A stretch of DNA of 64,000 bases from Bacteroidetes bacterium GWF2_38_335 (GCA_001769535.1 MEOH01000002.1:124001-188000); one strand, 5' to 3'; positions 39,701 through 47,113 are shown, counted from the first letter of the stretch. Translations and numbers: made by a program. Notes: a model not told the origin generated them from the letters alone.

Positions 39701-40122
39701 TTCTGTGAAACAAGAAGGCTAATTATGGTTGAAGGATCATAAAAAGTAATATGCTTTAAATCGGAGTGTTTGTCAAATTCTTCTTTTTTAATCCCAGCAG
39801 CATCATGCTCAAGTTCAGTTGTATGAATAAAATAAGCTTTGTCTGGCTTCTTTCTACTGACTTTAAATCCAAATGTTTGCAAATCAGTGACTGATATTTT
39901 TGATTTAGCTTTACATTCAACAAAGAGAGTCTCATTATCAAATTTATGGTTACACCATAAATCAATTTCTCCGTTAGTAATGTTTACATTTGGCGTTGCT
40001 ACATAATCACGGCTCTCTAAAATCCAACGAACCATTCTTTCAAATGCATTCCCTTTAGCCCAACTTAATTCATTTGTATCTGAATTATCGAGAATGATTT
40101 GAATTTCACTTTTTATATTCAT
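36721..40122 (-). CDS. Fusion of PD-(D/E)xK nuclease, STAND-type ATPase and helicase-associated repeats
   Basis: The 1133-aa protein has three parts. Residues 20-130 are an Mrr/REase-like nuclease core (E28, D54, E69-C-K71). Residues about 245-560 are a STAND/AAA-type NTPase with Walker A ARSGMGKSS (K294) and a Walker B stretch ending IFDQFEDVF, about residues 380-393; WH-like helices follow. Residues 942-1133 are three tandem ~65-residue repeats with W at the start, LG/LR-W-I/V and Q-R (LGTWVVAQRQY, LGRWIDKQR, LRSWITTQR), the pattern of the helicase-associated (HA) domain. In Avs-type proteins a nuclease-STAND chain ends in a phage-sensing repeat domain; here HA repeats take that position. 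An antiphage role is the best inference. The downstream attC-like site supports accessory status. Confidence 0.75.
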   Translation of the reverse strand: MNIKSEIQIILDNSDTNELSWAKGNAFERMVRWILESRDYVATPNVNITNGEIDLWCNHKFDNETLFVECKAKSKISVTDLQTFGFKVSRKKPDKAYFIHTTELEHDAAGIKKEEFDKHSDLKHITFYDPSTIISLLVSQKKIHTIDETLLPNEVTKRFLIFSYIGDYYAFIANTTTLASPNEFCLLSAKDGTPVSDNKTVQIIKDRIPELKKLEFKSPENQVKSPKRLNETKTETVVEIPESDTWHDFKPASDKHFIGRKKIRYDFLHFFKDVAANKTKNRIFYLAARSGMGKSSLINAIKGTCSNKQHKKKFFAFAVDSINAETQRFVGLAFEKMLMKALQNGFIESSKVKSKKISFISDYDLLSSNSVQEILKYLKVNDKVLILIFDQFEDVFRREHLYKPFHEFLLHVNDAQSNIILGFSWKKEITLSPDSESHKFWLQAKNLSKPFELDGFNNEELNLIIGQLEKEPKVGKLPKGLKDMLTEYSEGYPWLIKKLCTHIFNEIYKGRKISELSKSNLNVPELFKQDVEGLNNDELKTLNTIADFADKGRFIHESDIPEIVASEIILSLLQKRLIVKSGAIYKPYWDVFREFILTGNVPALTINFFLRQSPEACLSVYQIFKSEEKYTLDELHGLYSKKKTIKKGHFENILIELRKLDLVIKEDDSGYYFIQEKIQPSLSHFTRIARQRILNSKTIQEIDNSLEVMLDSNDIARILKKNFSFASVSDESWISYAKTFILWVYFLDMEQKNKLIKHDRGRGSNKDFFSIKDELILQTYPEKLCTSFKLILDKGLLQYRTALTSSLSRDLRVLGIIEKKGDSFQLTIEGESLKEIPELEFKKAISRSAQKLEKIQTTINVIRVNTNITAYQLYKKNPELFGQGIKSKSSGQVYASKLISWADFILRAESNFTVQNIISSKTIKKEIYKKVEGLLRSNIQKSIEAWETQYRNLQEYFTKYKHTNLKARDGSLGTWVVAQRQYKSTLSKEQIERLDKLNFIWDPRELQWEKMFLEWKVYQQKYPDRPILTQDLDFPKLGRWIDKQRKQKRQNTLPKHRFIKLDATNFPWDTIIHWKDSYKKLKKFYDDNGHINLPFLPEYSQLRSWITTQRFRIKNNKLAENKIRQLEKIGLSK

Positions 40123-40238
40123 CTGTAGTCATTTCAAAATTTACAATATTCCATAATTGAAAGCCAGTTAATAACACCGATATAAGAGTTTACAACCAAA
40201 GATTTTAACCACTTTAATATCCTTAATCAGTCTTCATC

Positions 40239-40547
40239 TTAATCATTCTTTTCCATTTCTCTATTGAAATAATACCATCCTTCGATATCCATATCACTCT
40301 TCACATAAGTACTTTCAATATATTTTAGGAAATATTCTCTTGCTTTTTCACTCGCTAACATGAGTGTATCATCGCAATAATCACACTTTAGAAAATACAT
40401 ACTCCCTTTTGAAGTTTTCTTTTCAGTACATTTAAATGCTCCCCATTCGTCAATGTCGGAGACCGAACGGTAAATACAGTATATTTCTTCATAGTTTTCA
40501 AGTTCTACGAAATCAACCCATTCTTTGAAATTACTTGTTGTTGCCAT
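40239..40547 (-). CDS. Hypothetical 102-aa protein with a CxxC pair
   Basis: The protein starts MATTSNFKEW and has a CDYC pair near residue 56 with another Cys upstream (FKCTEKK), possibly a small zinc ribbon. No family is recognised. It lies 116 bases upstream of the nuclease-STAND fusion gene on the same strand, so it may be the first gene of that unit and might act as its regulator or partner. GCAGGTAAC at 40591-40599, the terminal motif of the 36561-36694 element, lies just before it and would mark the other edge of the block. Confidence 0.55.
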   Translation of the reverse strand: MATTSNFKEWVDFVELENYEEIYCIYRSVSDIDEWGAFKCTEKKTSKGSMYFLKCDYCDDTLMLASEKAREYFLKYIESTYVKSDMDIEGWYYFNREMEKND

Positions 40548-40590
40548 ATGTATATTTATTTTTTAGTGTTTGTCAGTTTTTTTTACGCTT

Positions 40591-40599
40591 GCAGGTAAC
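40591..40599. repeat. Cassette-edge motif GCAGGTAAC
   Basis: The same nonamer forms both ends of the attC-like element at 36561-36694 and occurs inverted at 34441-34449. A variant, GCAGGTAAT, is at 41136-41144. The gene blocks 34441-36569 and 36686-40599 are thus both enclosed by GTTACCTGC on the left and GCAGGTAAC on the right. Confidence 0.45.
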
Positions 40600-40920
40600 T
40601 ATATATATCACCATAACCATGTCACTTTTCAGATATTTCCAAGTCGTTTACATTCTGATTATTTCCCATCAATATTACAAAAAATACCCAGCCCCTCAAA
40701 AAATAAGCAAACAATTTTTTTATTGGTTTTCAAATGATTAAAAGAGCTTTTTATCTTTAGTTGTTTAATTGTTTATTTGTTTCACGTTTCTCATGTACAT
40801 TCGGCTGTAGATGTGCTGTTGTCGAACAAGGAGCAGATCATTAGGCAAAACATATGAAAGAGAATTGTCAGGTTAAATAATAATGCGTTGAGGTTTTTCA
40901 TATTAATATGTATTTGTCCT

Positions 40921-40968
40921 TTCATCTATATGATGCAAAGAGGTGCGGAATGTGATCAGTAAAAAGTA
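40921..40968 (-). promoter_or_regulatory. Orphan copy of the LytTR-upstream element
   Basis: On the minus strand: TTACTGATCACATT, a gap, then TGCATCATATAGATGAAAG. This matches the elements before both stand-alone LytTR genes, yet no LytTR reading frame follows. It may be the remnant of a third module whose genes were lost. Confidence 0.45.
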
Positions 40969-41086
40969 ATTATTTTTGATGGTTTGAAAGGACTTTTTTT
41001 GAAACAGTTGCTGGTAAAGGGATGAGGGAGATAGGTTTTACAACATGTTTGTGGAAATGGCTTGTGGGGTGAACATATTAATTTTT

Positions 41087-41260
41087 AAATGTCAAATGTC
41101 AGAGGGCAAATGGCAAAGGTCAAATGTTTTTGTTTGCAGGTAATTATATAATTAATAGTTTCTTATTGGCATTTTGTTTTTAAGATGAATGTAATAATGT
41201 TTGCAGGAGTCAAAACATTTGACATGAAATATTTGCCATCTGACATCTGACATGAAATGT
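41087..41260. repeat. Small inverted-repeat element
   Basis: The left arm (41087-41133; AAATGTCAAATGTCAGAGGG, then CAAATGGCAAAGG and TCAAATG) and the right arm (41209-41260) are imperfect inverted copies with the words GTCAGATGTCAGATGGCAAAT and GTCAAATG. About 75 bases lie between. It looks like a non-coding miniature element or a hairpin RNA. No target duplication is certain. Confidence 0.45.
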
Positions 41261-41308
41261 AAAAGCCCTAGGCTCCCCCAGAGCTTACAGTAATACACAC
41301 ATTTTCAA

Positions 41309-42118
41309 CTACACAGAATCAAAGAACTTTAATAATTTTTTTAGCGCGTTGTCCGTGGCAAGGATAAACATTTCACCATTGATTTCCTGGTAAAACTCTA
41401 TCCCCACCGCGGCAAGCAGACCAACATTGCCCGTCATTGCCGGAGCACCAGGCAAAACAGCCGTAAGGGAAACCGGGGCGGTAGTGAGGCCGCTTGTTTC
41501 AATGGCTGCACTAATCTGGTAAGCACTCAGCTCGTTCAGCAAAGGTTCTGCAGGCTCATACTTCTTCTTAACTCTCGTGCCTGCAAAATCCGATAAAACC
41601 GAGGCTATACATATCAAACTGAAATGAGTGGCTCCTTCAGGCGCCGACATCCACATGTCCGTATTAAATACAGGCACATTCAGCGTTAGCTCGTTTCTTG
41701 CAGCATTGGCGGTTAGGGTAAACGGCGGACTAAAAAAGTTTTGCAACTTGTCATTCGGGTTGAACTCAAACCCCTCAAGGATTTCTTTGTTGGCAACAAC
41801 CTCAAAAACCCTCTCCCCACGCCTACCGCTTCCGTTCGAGATAATTTCACGCATCAATCCCGTTATCCTTCCAATATAATTTTCGTCGCCAAATCGTTTC
41901 GCAAAAATCCCGAAACAGTTCCTGAACGATTTGCCAATACGGGCACTGGCACCAAACTCAGCCATGTTTTCCCGCGTTCTTTTATAGGCTGGGTCCTTCA
42001 TGATTCTGCCCTTTTCAACTGTACTTGCCATTCTTACAAGGTTTTTGCCCTTGCTCTGGTAAAAGCTAAGATCACCGACCTTGCCTTTGATCTTAATCAG
42101 CCCTACATTCTTAGACAT
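41309..42118 (-). CDS. Hypothetical protein of unusually high GC
   Basis: The 269-aa protein begins MSKNVGLIKIKGKVGDLSFY and has no signal peptide or membrane segment. The N-terminal Lys/Gly-rich strand and a YKRTRENMAEFG segment recall a family of hypothetical proteins widespread in Bacteroidota that I cannot name with certainty; the C-terminal half is beta-rich (LTLNVPVFNTD ... INGEMFILATDN). Base use is visibly richer in G and C than that of all neighbours, with long CGG/GCC runs, which suggests separate origin or strong codon selection. An 11-bp tandem repeat (42403-42454) lies upstream of it. Function unknown. Confidence 0.65.
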   Translation of the reverse strand: MSKNVGLIKIKGKVGDLSFYQSKGKNLVRMASTVEKGRIMKDPAYKRTRENMAEFGASARIGKSFRNCFGIFAKRFGDENYIGRITGLMREIISNGSGRRGERVFEVVANKEILEGFEFNPNDKLQNFFSPPFTLTANAARNELTLNVPVFNTDMWMSAPEGATHFSLICIASVLSDFAGTRVKKKYEPAEPLLNELSAYQISAAIETSGLTTAPVSLTAVLPGAPAMTGNVGLLAAVGIEFYQEINGEMFILATDNALKKLLKFFDSV

Positions 42119-42497
42119 AATTTTAAAATTTGTGGCAAAAAGCCCTTCAACAGTTCATCCCGTTTTTCCGGATAAACAAGCATGAACCCCTTTGGGACAA
42201 TTTGTCGGTTTAACAATAAATTAGCATGGTAAATACCATATTAATAATTATCATGATAAAATAAATACAAGAACCAACTTGATCCCTTGCAGTTTAAAAT
42301 ATTATTATGTGTAAAAACATGAGTGAGTAATGCCGTTGATATAATAACTAAATATACAATATTATGTTGTTTAACTACCAAATTATTTTTTTTTAAAGCA
42401 TGATCAAGGCACTATCAAGGCACTATAAGGGCATTATAAGGCATATAATGGCATAATTTCAGGACAAGACAGACATACAAACAGTTGAAAAAGTTTT
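42119..42497. other. Intergenic region with 11-bp tandem repeat
   Basis: No gene is visible in these 379 bases. The notable feature is a tandem repeat at 42403-42454, about 285 bases upstream of the GC-rich gene. The remainder is AT-rich and shows nothing assignable. Confidence 0.5.
42403..42454. repeat. Tandem repeat, five units of about 11 bp
   Basis: The units read ATCAAGGCACT, ATCAAGGCACT, ATAAGGGCATT, ATAAGGCAT and ATAATGGCAT. The first two are identical and the later ones diverge. The length of one unit is close to a helical turn, so a protein-binding array is possible. Confidence 0.75.
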
Positions 42498-42962
42498 TTA
42501 TTGTTTCCTTACCGTAAGCCCAAGTATTCTGCTCAAATCTTCAAGTTCTTTTCCGGAATTATTTATTGCACCAATTTTTTTTAATGGCATTACAGGTTTT
42601 CCTTGTAGATCAAACAAATAAATTTTGTTCGTTTTGACAAATATTTCAAGAACCCTGTTGCTCTGGCTATATGTACGAAAAGACTTGTTTGATTTCTTGA
42701 TACCGATACTCATGTCATCAGCAATATTCAACCACTTGCCAATTTTTATAAAACCAAAAATGTTATTTGAAAATTTCACTTTTCTGTTTGTATAATCAAT
42801 AGTTGTACCTGAATTTGTAAACCCGACAAAAACACCAAAAAACACCAAAATTAAACCTGTCAATGAAAAATATAATGCTATTAATCCTGCTCCGGCTATC
42901 ACATAACCGGAGAATGATGCAACAGGGCCAAATGCTTTTTCAAATTTGAAATACTCTTTCAT
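42498..42962 (-). CDS. Small membrane protein, unknown
   Basis: I chose the ATG at 42962 rather than an upstream TTG, giving 154 aa. The first part has two adjoining hydrophobic helices (residues about 18-55, AGAGLIALYFSLTGLILVFFGVFVG) and the rest is a soluble beta-rich domain (strands VKFSNNIFGFIKIGKWLNI, RVLEIFVKTNKIYLFDL) that resembles PH-like domains of membrane proteins, although I cannot confirm this. It is likely an inner-membrane protein with a cytoplasmic domain. It lies 77 bases after the 384-aa lipoprotein gene on the same strand and could be co-transcribed. Function unknown. Confidence 0.6.
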   Translation of the reverse strand: MKEYFKFEKAFGPVASFSGYVIAGAGLIALYFSLTGLILVFFGVFVGFTNSGTTIDYTNRKVKFSNNIFGFIKIGKWLNIADDMSIGIKKSNKSFRTYSQSNRVLEIFVKTNKIYLFDLQGKPVMPLKKIGAINNSGKELEDLSRILGLTVRKQ

Positions 42963-43039
42963 GTCCTTTATTTTAAGTTGGTTCAAACGATGAATATTAT
43001 CTCAGCCAATAAAACACAATTGGTGTTACTTTATCAATT

Positions 43040-44194
43040 TTAATCTTCCAAATGGCACAATCCTCTTTTTCCTTTATTAAATGCTTCAAGCTTTTGATTG
43101 TACCAGTTTTTCAGGGTATCATTTATTGCTTCAATTGAAATATCCTTAATATCCAGCCAAACTCTTACCTGCTCTTGTGCATGTTTAATGCTGTTTGTAT
43201 CTATAAAATTTTCAATATACCCTGCAAGATTTTGATTACACACTGGTTTTAAAACAATGTATCCATGACACAAATCTTTTAATGTAAAAGAATCATAGCC
43301 CAATGAATAATAACTTGATGAATCAACTATCTCTCCAAGAATTGATTCATTTGTAAAAAAAGCATACGATTTAAAATCTGAAGGAAGGCTATCGACCAAT
43401 TTATCAAAATATGAATGCATAGGAATTACCAACTTATCATCAAGTCCTTTTTTTCCCGCCCATGAATGATGAATCCATATTGTTATTGTTGTTTCAGGGT
43501 ACTTGTTATATACACATTGTCCAACCCTATCATTTTTATTCGCTTTTCCTATAAATTTCCCATCCTCGACTAATGGTTGTACATAATGAGTTATTGAATG
43601 GTGCGCACCACAATATACAAGTGCTTTTTTGTTCTTTTTATAAGTTTCATCAATTATCCTATTGGCCCAATCACTTTCACCGTCTCCAAAAAATGCTTTT
43701 CGCTTTTCCGGATCATTAAAATCCTCCGGTTTTTGTATTGCTGAACAATTATAATCTTTTAATAAACCAATTATTCGAAATTGTTTCTCGCTTTTTTGAT
43801 TTACTTCCCATGCCACATGAAGAATATCAATATACTCCTGATATGACCATTCAAATAAACTTCTGCTTGTAATTGATCGGGCAAGTTTCTCGTCAAATTT
43901 ATCTGCTGTCAATAATGAATCAATAAGTTTAGTATCATCGTAACTAACAAATTCCGAGAATAAGATATTAATGTCATTTTTGTTTAAAACCGGAATAATT
44001 GATTTAATAAAATCAACCTCTTCTTTTATCCAGTGTGCCTCTCCAATAAATATCACATCCTTATTCTTAAATGCATCAATAATTAAATCTTCAGGCTTAT
44101 ATAATTTGTATTTTTCAACAAAAGTTTGTTCTTTTTTTTGCTCACTACAGGAACAAACAACGATAATTAATAAAGCAAATAATAATGTTTTCAT
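43040..44194 (-). CDS. ChaN/EreA-like lipoprotein
   Basis: The 384-aa protein has a lipoprotein signal peptide with lipobox Cys at C16 (VCSC). The body has the landmarks of the ChaN/EreA/Tiki superfamily: VIFIGEAHW (E52, H54) near the N-terminus, an acidic 'FSEFV' strand, and YCGAHHS (residues around 190-200). Family members include haem-binding ChaN and erythromycin esterase. Similarity is in the motif order, so the substrate is not predicted. It should be anchored to a membrane, probably facing the periplasm. It is followed by the small membrane protein gene, and no antibiotic-resistance context is seen. Confidence 0.7.
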   Translation of the reverse strand: MKTLLFALLIIVVCSCSEQKKEQTFVEKYKLYKPEDLIIDAFKNKDVIFIGEAHWIKEEVDFIKSIIPVLNKNDINILFSEFVSYDDTKLIDSLLTADKFDEKLARSITSRSLFEWSYQEYIDILHVAWEVNQKSEKQFRIIGLLKDYNCSAIQKPEDFNDPEKRKAFFGDGESDWANRIIDETYKKNKKALVYCGAHHSITHYVQPLVEDGKFIGKANKNDRVGQCVYNKYPETTITIWIHHSWAGKKGLDDKLVIPMHSYFDKLVDSLPSDFKSYAFFTNESILGEIVDSSSYYSLGYDSFTLKDLCHGYIVLKPVCNQNLAGYIENFIDTNSIKHAQEQVRVWLDIKDISIEAINDTLKNWYNQKLEAFNKGKRGLCHLED

Positions 44195-44402
44195 TTTCTG
44201 ACTTTTTTATTTATCAAAGAATTATCAATTATATAAAAAAACTTACGAATATCAAATATATCAGTAGATCATTCGCTACCTCATCATAAACATATCTCTA
44301 TTCAAAAATTTACTAGTTTTTTTCATCTTTACTATTTCCACTTCAAAAATAAATAATAAATTGGTTTTCAAGCAAAAATACTCAGTTTTATTTAGTGGAT
44401 AA

Positions 44403-44681
44403 TCAAGTTGTAATTTTAAGAAAAACATAGTAATGATTTTTTTTTACAATGTTTTTTTCATTGATGTATTTTGGAAATACCTTGTATTTCTTAATTAATA
44501 CTTTTATGAAATTTTTTATTACAGATGATGTTCCAGTCGTCATTAACCAGATGTACTTTGTTTTTTCATCAGACTGAAAATACAACTTTTCAAATGATGA
44601 AACAAAGGTAAACCCCTTGCAGTTTTGGATGTTATCGTCAATGGTTTTTTGGACATCATCATCAATACGGAATATTTGCAT
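44403..44681 (-). CDS. Hypothetical 92-aa protein
   Basis: I chose the ATG at 44681 rather than a TTG thirty bases upstream. The protein starts MQIFRIDDDVQKTI. It has no signal peptide, no Cys pair and no recognisable domain; the C-terminal half is Lys-rich with alternating hydrophobic residues. It follows the receiver gene at 44806 on the same strand with a 124-base gap, so a functional link is only possible. Confidence 0.45.
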   Translation of the reverse strand: MQIFRIDDDVQKTIDDNIQNCKGFTFVSSFEKLYFQSDEKTKYIWLMTTGTSSVIKNFIKVLIKKYKVFPKYINEKNIVKKNHYYVFLKITT

Positions 44682-44805
44682 GGTTTTGTTAGTTTTTTGG
44701 CTTAGTATCAATTTTTAACGAATAACAACTTGAAATTTTGTGTTTGTTTGTTTTTTATGGCATATTATAACCCATTGTCGATTATTAGAGTCTATATCCA
44801 ATGGG

Positions 44806-45402
44806 TTACGTTGTCCATAAATCAATAACTTCAACAAACTTATCCAACTCAATTGGTTTTGAAATAAAATCATCGCACCCACAAATGAAACAATTATCCT
44901 GTTCATGTTTCAAAGCACAGACAGTTTGTGCAATTACGGGAATTCCTTCATCAAACAGCTTAATCTTCTTTATTAATTCAAAGCCATTTACTTTTGTTAA
45001 CCAAACTTCAATTAATACAAGGTCAATTTTATTGCTTTTCATCAGTAAACCAAACACTTCAGTTTCATCATTAGCAAAAAGAATATTGCAATATTTATCG
45101 TTTAAAATCTCCGTTATTAATTTTCTGGACATTAAATCTCCATCAATAACTAAAATTGTTTTTCCAATCCAGTTGTACTTTTCTTTGATTTCGAGTGCTT
45201 TTTGAGTTACAGCCATATTCAATGCAAATTCCTCAGTTTCTTTTATTTCATCATCCTGTAGGCATAATTGCAATTCAGGAAACTGTTTGGCCATTTCTTC
45301 ACATATACTTACATTGTCAGACTTATTTGTCACTGTCAGGTATTTAAAAAACTGCATCGATTCGCTTGTAAGTTTTTCTTTTAAAAATTTAATTCTGTTC
45401 AT
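44806..45402 (-). CDS. Receiver-domain protein with Glu replacing the phosphoacceptor Asp
   Basis: This 198-aa protein has an 80-residue helical N-terminus of unknown kind and a C-terminal response-regulator receiver. The usual acidic pair is kept in spaced form (VIDGD, D87 and D89), as are the switch Thr (T160, AQT) and the Lys of the active site (K182 in ISKPI). The strand that normally reads LVLMDI is LVLIEV, so Glu132 stands where the phosphorylated Asp should be. Glu can mimic a phosphorylated state, so this may be a constitutively 'on' pseudo-receiver. There is no DNA-binding domain, so it must act through protein contacts. No kinase gene is directly adjacent. Confidence 0.75.
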   Translation of the reverse strand: MNRIKFLKEKLTSESMQFFKYLTVTNKSDNVSICEEMAKQFPELQLCLQDDEIKETEEFALNMAVTQKALEIKEKYNWIGKTILVIDGDLMSRKLITEILNDKYCNILFANDETEVFGLLMKSNKIDLVLIEVWLTKVNGFELIKKIKLFDEGIPVIAQTVCALKHEQDNCFICGCDDFISKPIELDKFVEVIDLWTT

Positions 45403-45531
45403 ACTATTGCTGTTTTAGAGCATGACAAAAGAGCGTTCATTACACCGCTTTATTTCAGATGTTAACAGGTATCCAATTTTGTTAAATCTTCAACTTTTCA
45501 CTATGCATTTTTTATTTTTAGGATAAAAGAA

Positions 45532-46386
45532 TCACTTTCTTGAAATTCTTATTTTTCTTATCCACAACTTAGTCGGCTGCGACATCTCACTCATTTCCAT
45601 TTGAATATTCTCCATGTTAGGCATAGTATTCTCCGGCATTCCTGGTTTTTCCATATTTCCCATTTGAGGTCTTTCCCCTCCATTAATTCCGCCGTCAGGC
45701 CCACCTACTGGTCCACCGGGCCCGCCAGATGGCATTGCCGGCATTTCAAAGCATCCGGTTTCAACCCCAATGCTAATCAAATTACCTGAGTCTAATTGAT
45801 AACTTAGTGTATCAAATAATTTATAGAAAGGAATTGTTGCAACGTAATAAAAATTGTTCAGAGAATCCATATTAATTTCCACACTCACTCCTGTAGAATC
45901 CTCCGTAAAACACATTTCACTTTGAACATTTTTATTGAATCCAAGCAATTCAATCTGATGCGGTTTTTTAAATTTATTAGCCCATTCGGCCTGTATATTT
46001 TTTTCTTCGATTAAAGCCGGTGGAGAGCTAAAATCCCTTCTATTAGTTTCTTTAAGAGGAAATCTTATTCCTGTTTCTTTTTTCTTTTTCCCTGTTAAGT
46101 CTATCCAAAGCGTAAGTCCAGTTAACATTATCTTTTTCTGGACAATCTTATCAACAACTTTTAATCGAACGTATAGGTTCTTGTCATCATTAGAAACCTT
46201 GTAAACAAGTTTGCTTTCTGAATCATATCTCATTTTTGAAATCCACTCTTCGGACTGAAAATTACACTGAATATTTTCTTTTTGCCAGTTACTCTGATAA
46301 ACATTCTTTTGCCCCATTGAAGCAGCCGGTATAAAAAAAGCAGTATAAACTAAAATAACACTTAAAATCAACTTCGTCTTTTTCAT
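45532..46386 (-). CDS. Exported CBM9/DOMON-like protein with Gly/Pro/Met-rich segment
   Basis: The 284-aa protein has a signal peptide (about 1-25, ending SMGQ). The core (residues about 40-200) has the pattern 'YKVSNDDKNLYVRLKVVD' followed by 'GLTLWIDLTGKKKKETGIRFP', which is typical of carbohydrate-binding module 9-like or DOMON-type beta-sandwiches in Bacteroidota. Near the C-terminus is a low-complexity segment rich in Gly, Pro and Met (MPSGGPGGPVGG). A similar Gly/Pro-rich loop is found in the partial TonB-receptor-like protein at the right edge. It is followed upstream by the TPR gene on the same strand. Binding of a surface ligand is likely; the ligand is unknown. Confidence 0.6.
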   Translation of the reverse strand: MKKTKLILSVILVYTAFFIPAASMGQKNVYQSNWQKENIQCNFQSEEWISKMRYDSESKLVYKVSNDDKNLYVRLKVVDKIVQKKIMLTGLTLWIDLTGKKKKETGIRFPLKETNRRDFSSPPALIEEKNIQAEWANKFKKPHQIELLGFNKNVQSEMCFTEDSTGVSVEINMDSLNNFYYVATIPFYKLFDTLSYQLDSGNLISIGVETGCFEMPAMPSGGPGGPVGGPDGGINGGERPQMGNMEKPGMPENTMPNMENIQMEMSEMSQPTKLWIRKIRISRK

Positions 46387-46486
46387 TTTTTAATTTTCAT
46401 TATTAGTAAATCCAAATCAATATCTTTTTAACAAATCCTTATAGCAATAGTAATTTTTAGATAATTAGGTGATTATACAGAATTAA

Positions 46487-47113
46487 TTAATTTTTAAACT
46501 GGATATCTTTTAACCCTTCCCTCGCAGAATTGCTGTCAGGATAAAATAAGAGGCATTTATAAAAGAGATTTTCTGCTTCATCAAATGCTCCGATCTTCAA
46601 TTTTGACCATGCATAATAAATCAGATTTTCAAAATCAAAAGGATATAGCGTATAGTTCTTTTCAAAAAAAACAACAGCATCCTTATAATTGCCTTCATTA
46701 TATATAATTACACCCAATTGATAATTTGCAGTATAATTATTATTATCCAGCACAATAATATCATTACAAATTTTCTTAATCTCGTCATATTTGCCAATTG
46801 CACTTACAGGTTTAATCAACGCCAACTTCACCTCAATTGAATTAGGGTTTATGGTTATTGCCTTATGGTAATATGCTGATGATTGAATATTCAAACCTAA
46901 CGCATAAGATAACCATCCCATTCTGAAGTTAATCTCATAACTTTCCTCATCATAAATTCCTGTGTCTTGCAAAATTCTTATGGATCTATATAAATCACCA
47001 TCTTTTTCTGCCTGAATACTATTTCTAAAGGCATCTATTATTTTTTCAGTTTTTTGAGAGTTTGATAAGATAAACACCAATAAGAATGACAAAGTAAGTA
47101 GAATATTTCTCAT
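46487..47113 (-). CDS. Exported TPR-repeat protein
   Basis: The 208-aa protein has a signal peptide (about 1-19, ending LSNSQ) and consists of TPR helices with the typical A-x-x-Y/F-x-x-A spacing (SSAYYHKAITINPNS, NYKDAVVFFEKNYTLYP, DEAENLFYKCLLFYPDS). TPR proteins mediate protein-protein contacts, here in the periplasm. It stands between the CBM9-like gene (100 bases) and the LytTR regulator gene (165 bases) on the same strand. It may form an unknown envelope unit with them. Confidence 0.75.
   Translation of the reverse strand: MRNILLTLSFLLVFILSNSQKTEKIIDAFRNSIQAEKDGDLYRSIRILQDTGIYDEESYEINFRMGWLSYALGLNIQSSAYYHKAITINPNSIEVKLALIKPVSAIGKYDEIKKICNDIIVLDNNNYTANYQLGVIIYNEGNYKDAVVFFEKNYTLYPFDFENLIYYAWSKLKIGAFDEAENLFYKCLLFYPDSNSAREGLKDIQFKN

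Larger units (their letters stand above)
40548..41308. other. Long intergenic region with three repeat elements
   Basis: No convincing gene is found in these ~760 bases. They hold the cassette-edge motif GCAGGTAAC (40591-40599), an orphan copy of the LytTR-upstream element (40921-40968), and an inverted-repeat pair at 41087-41260. A 36-codon open frame at 40791-40901 is too short and unsupported. Confidence 0.5.

Noticed and set aside
40791-40901. A 36-codon open frame on the minus strand starting MKNLNALLFNLTILFH
   Set aside because: Very short, hydrophobic by composition, without a supported start signal; it lies in a repeat-rich gap.
43040-44194. An erythromycin resistance gene (ere)
   Set aside because: Only the superfamily motifs (GEAHW, GAHHS) are shared; it is a lipoprotein with no resistance context, so the specific function is not supported.
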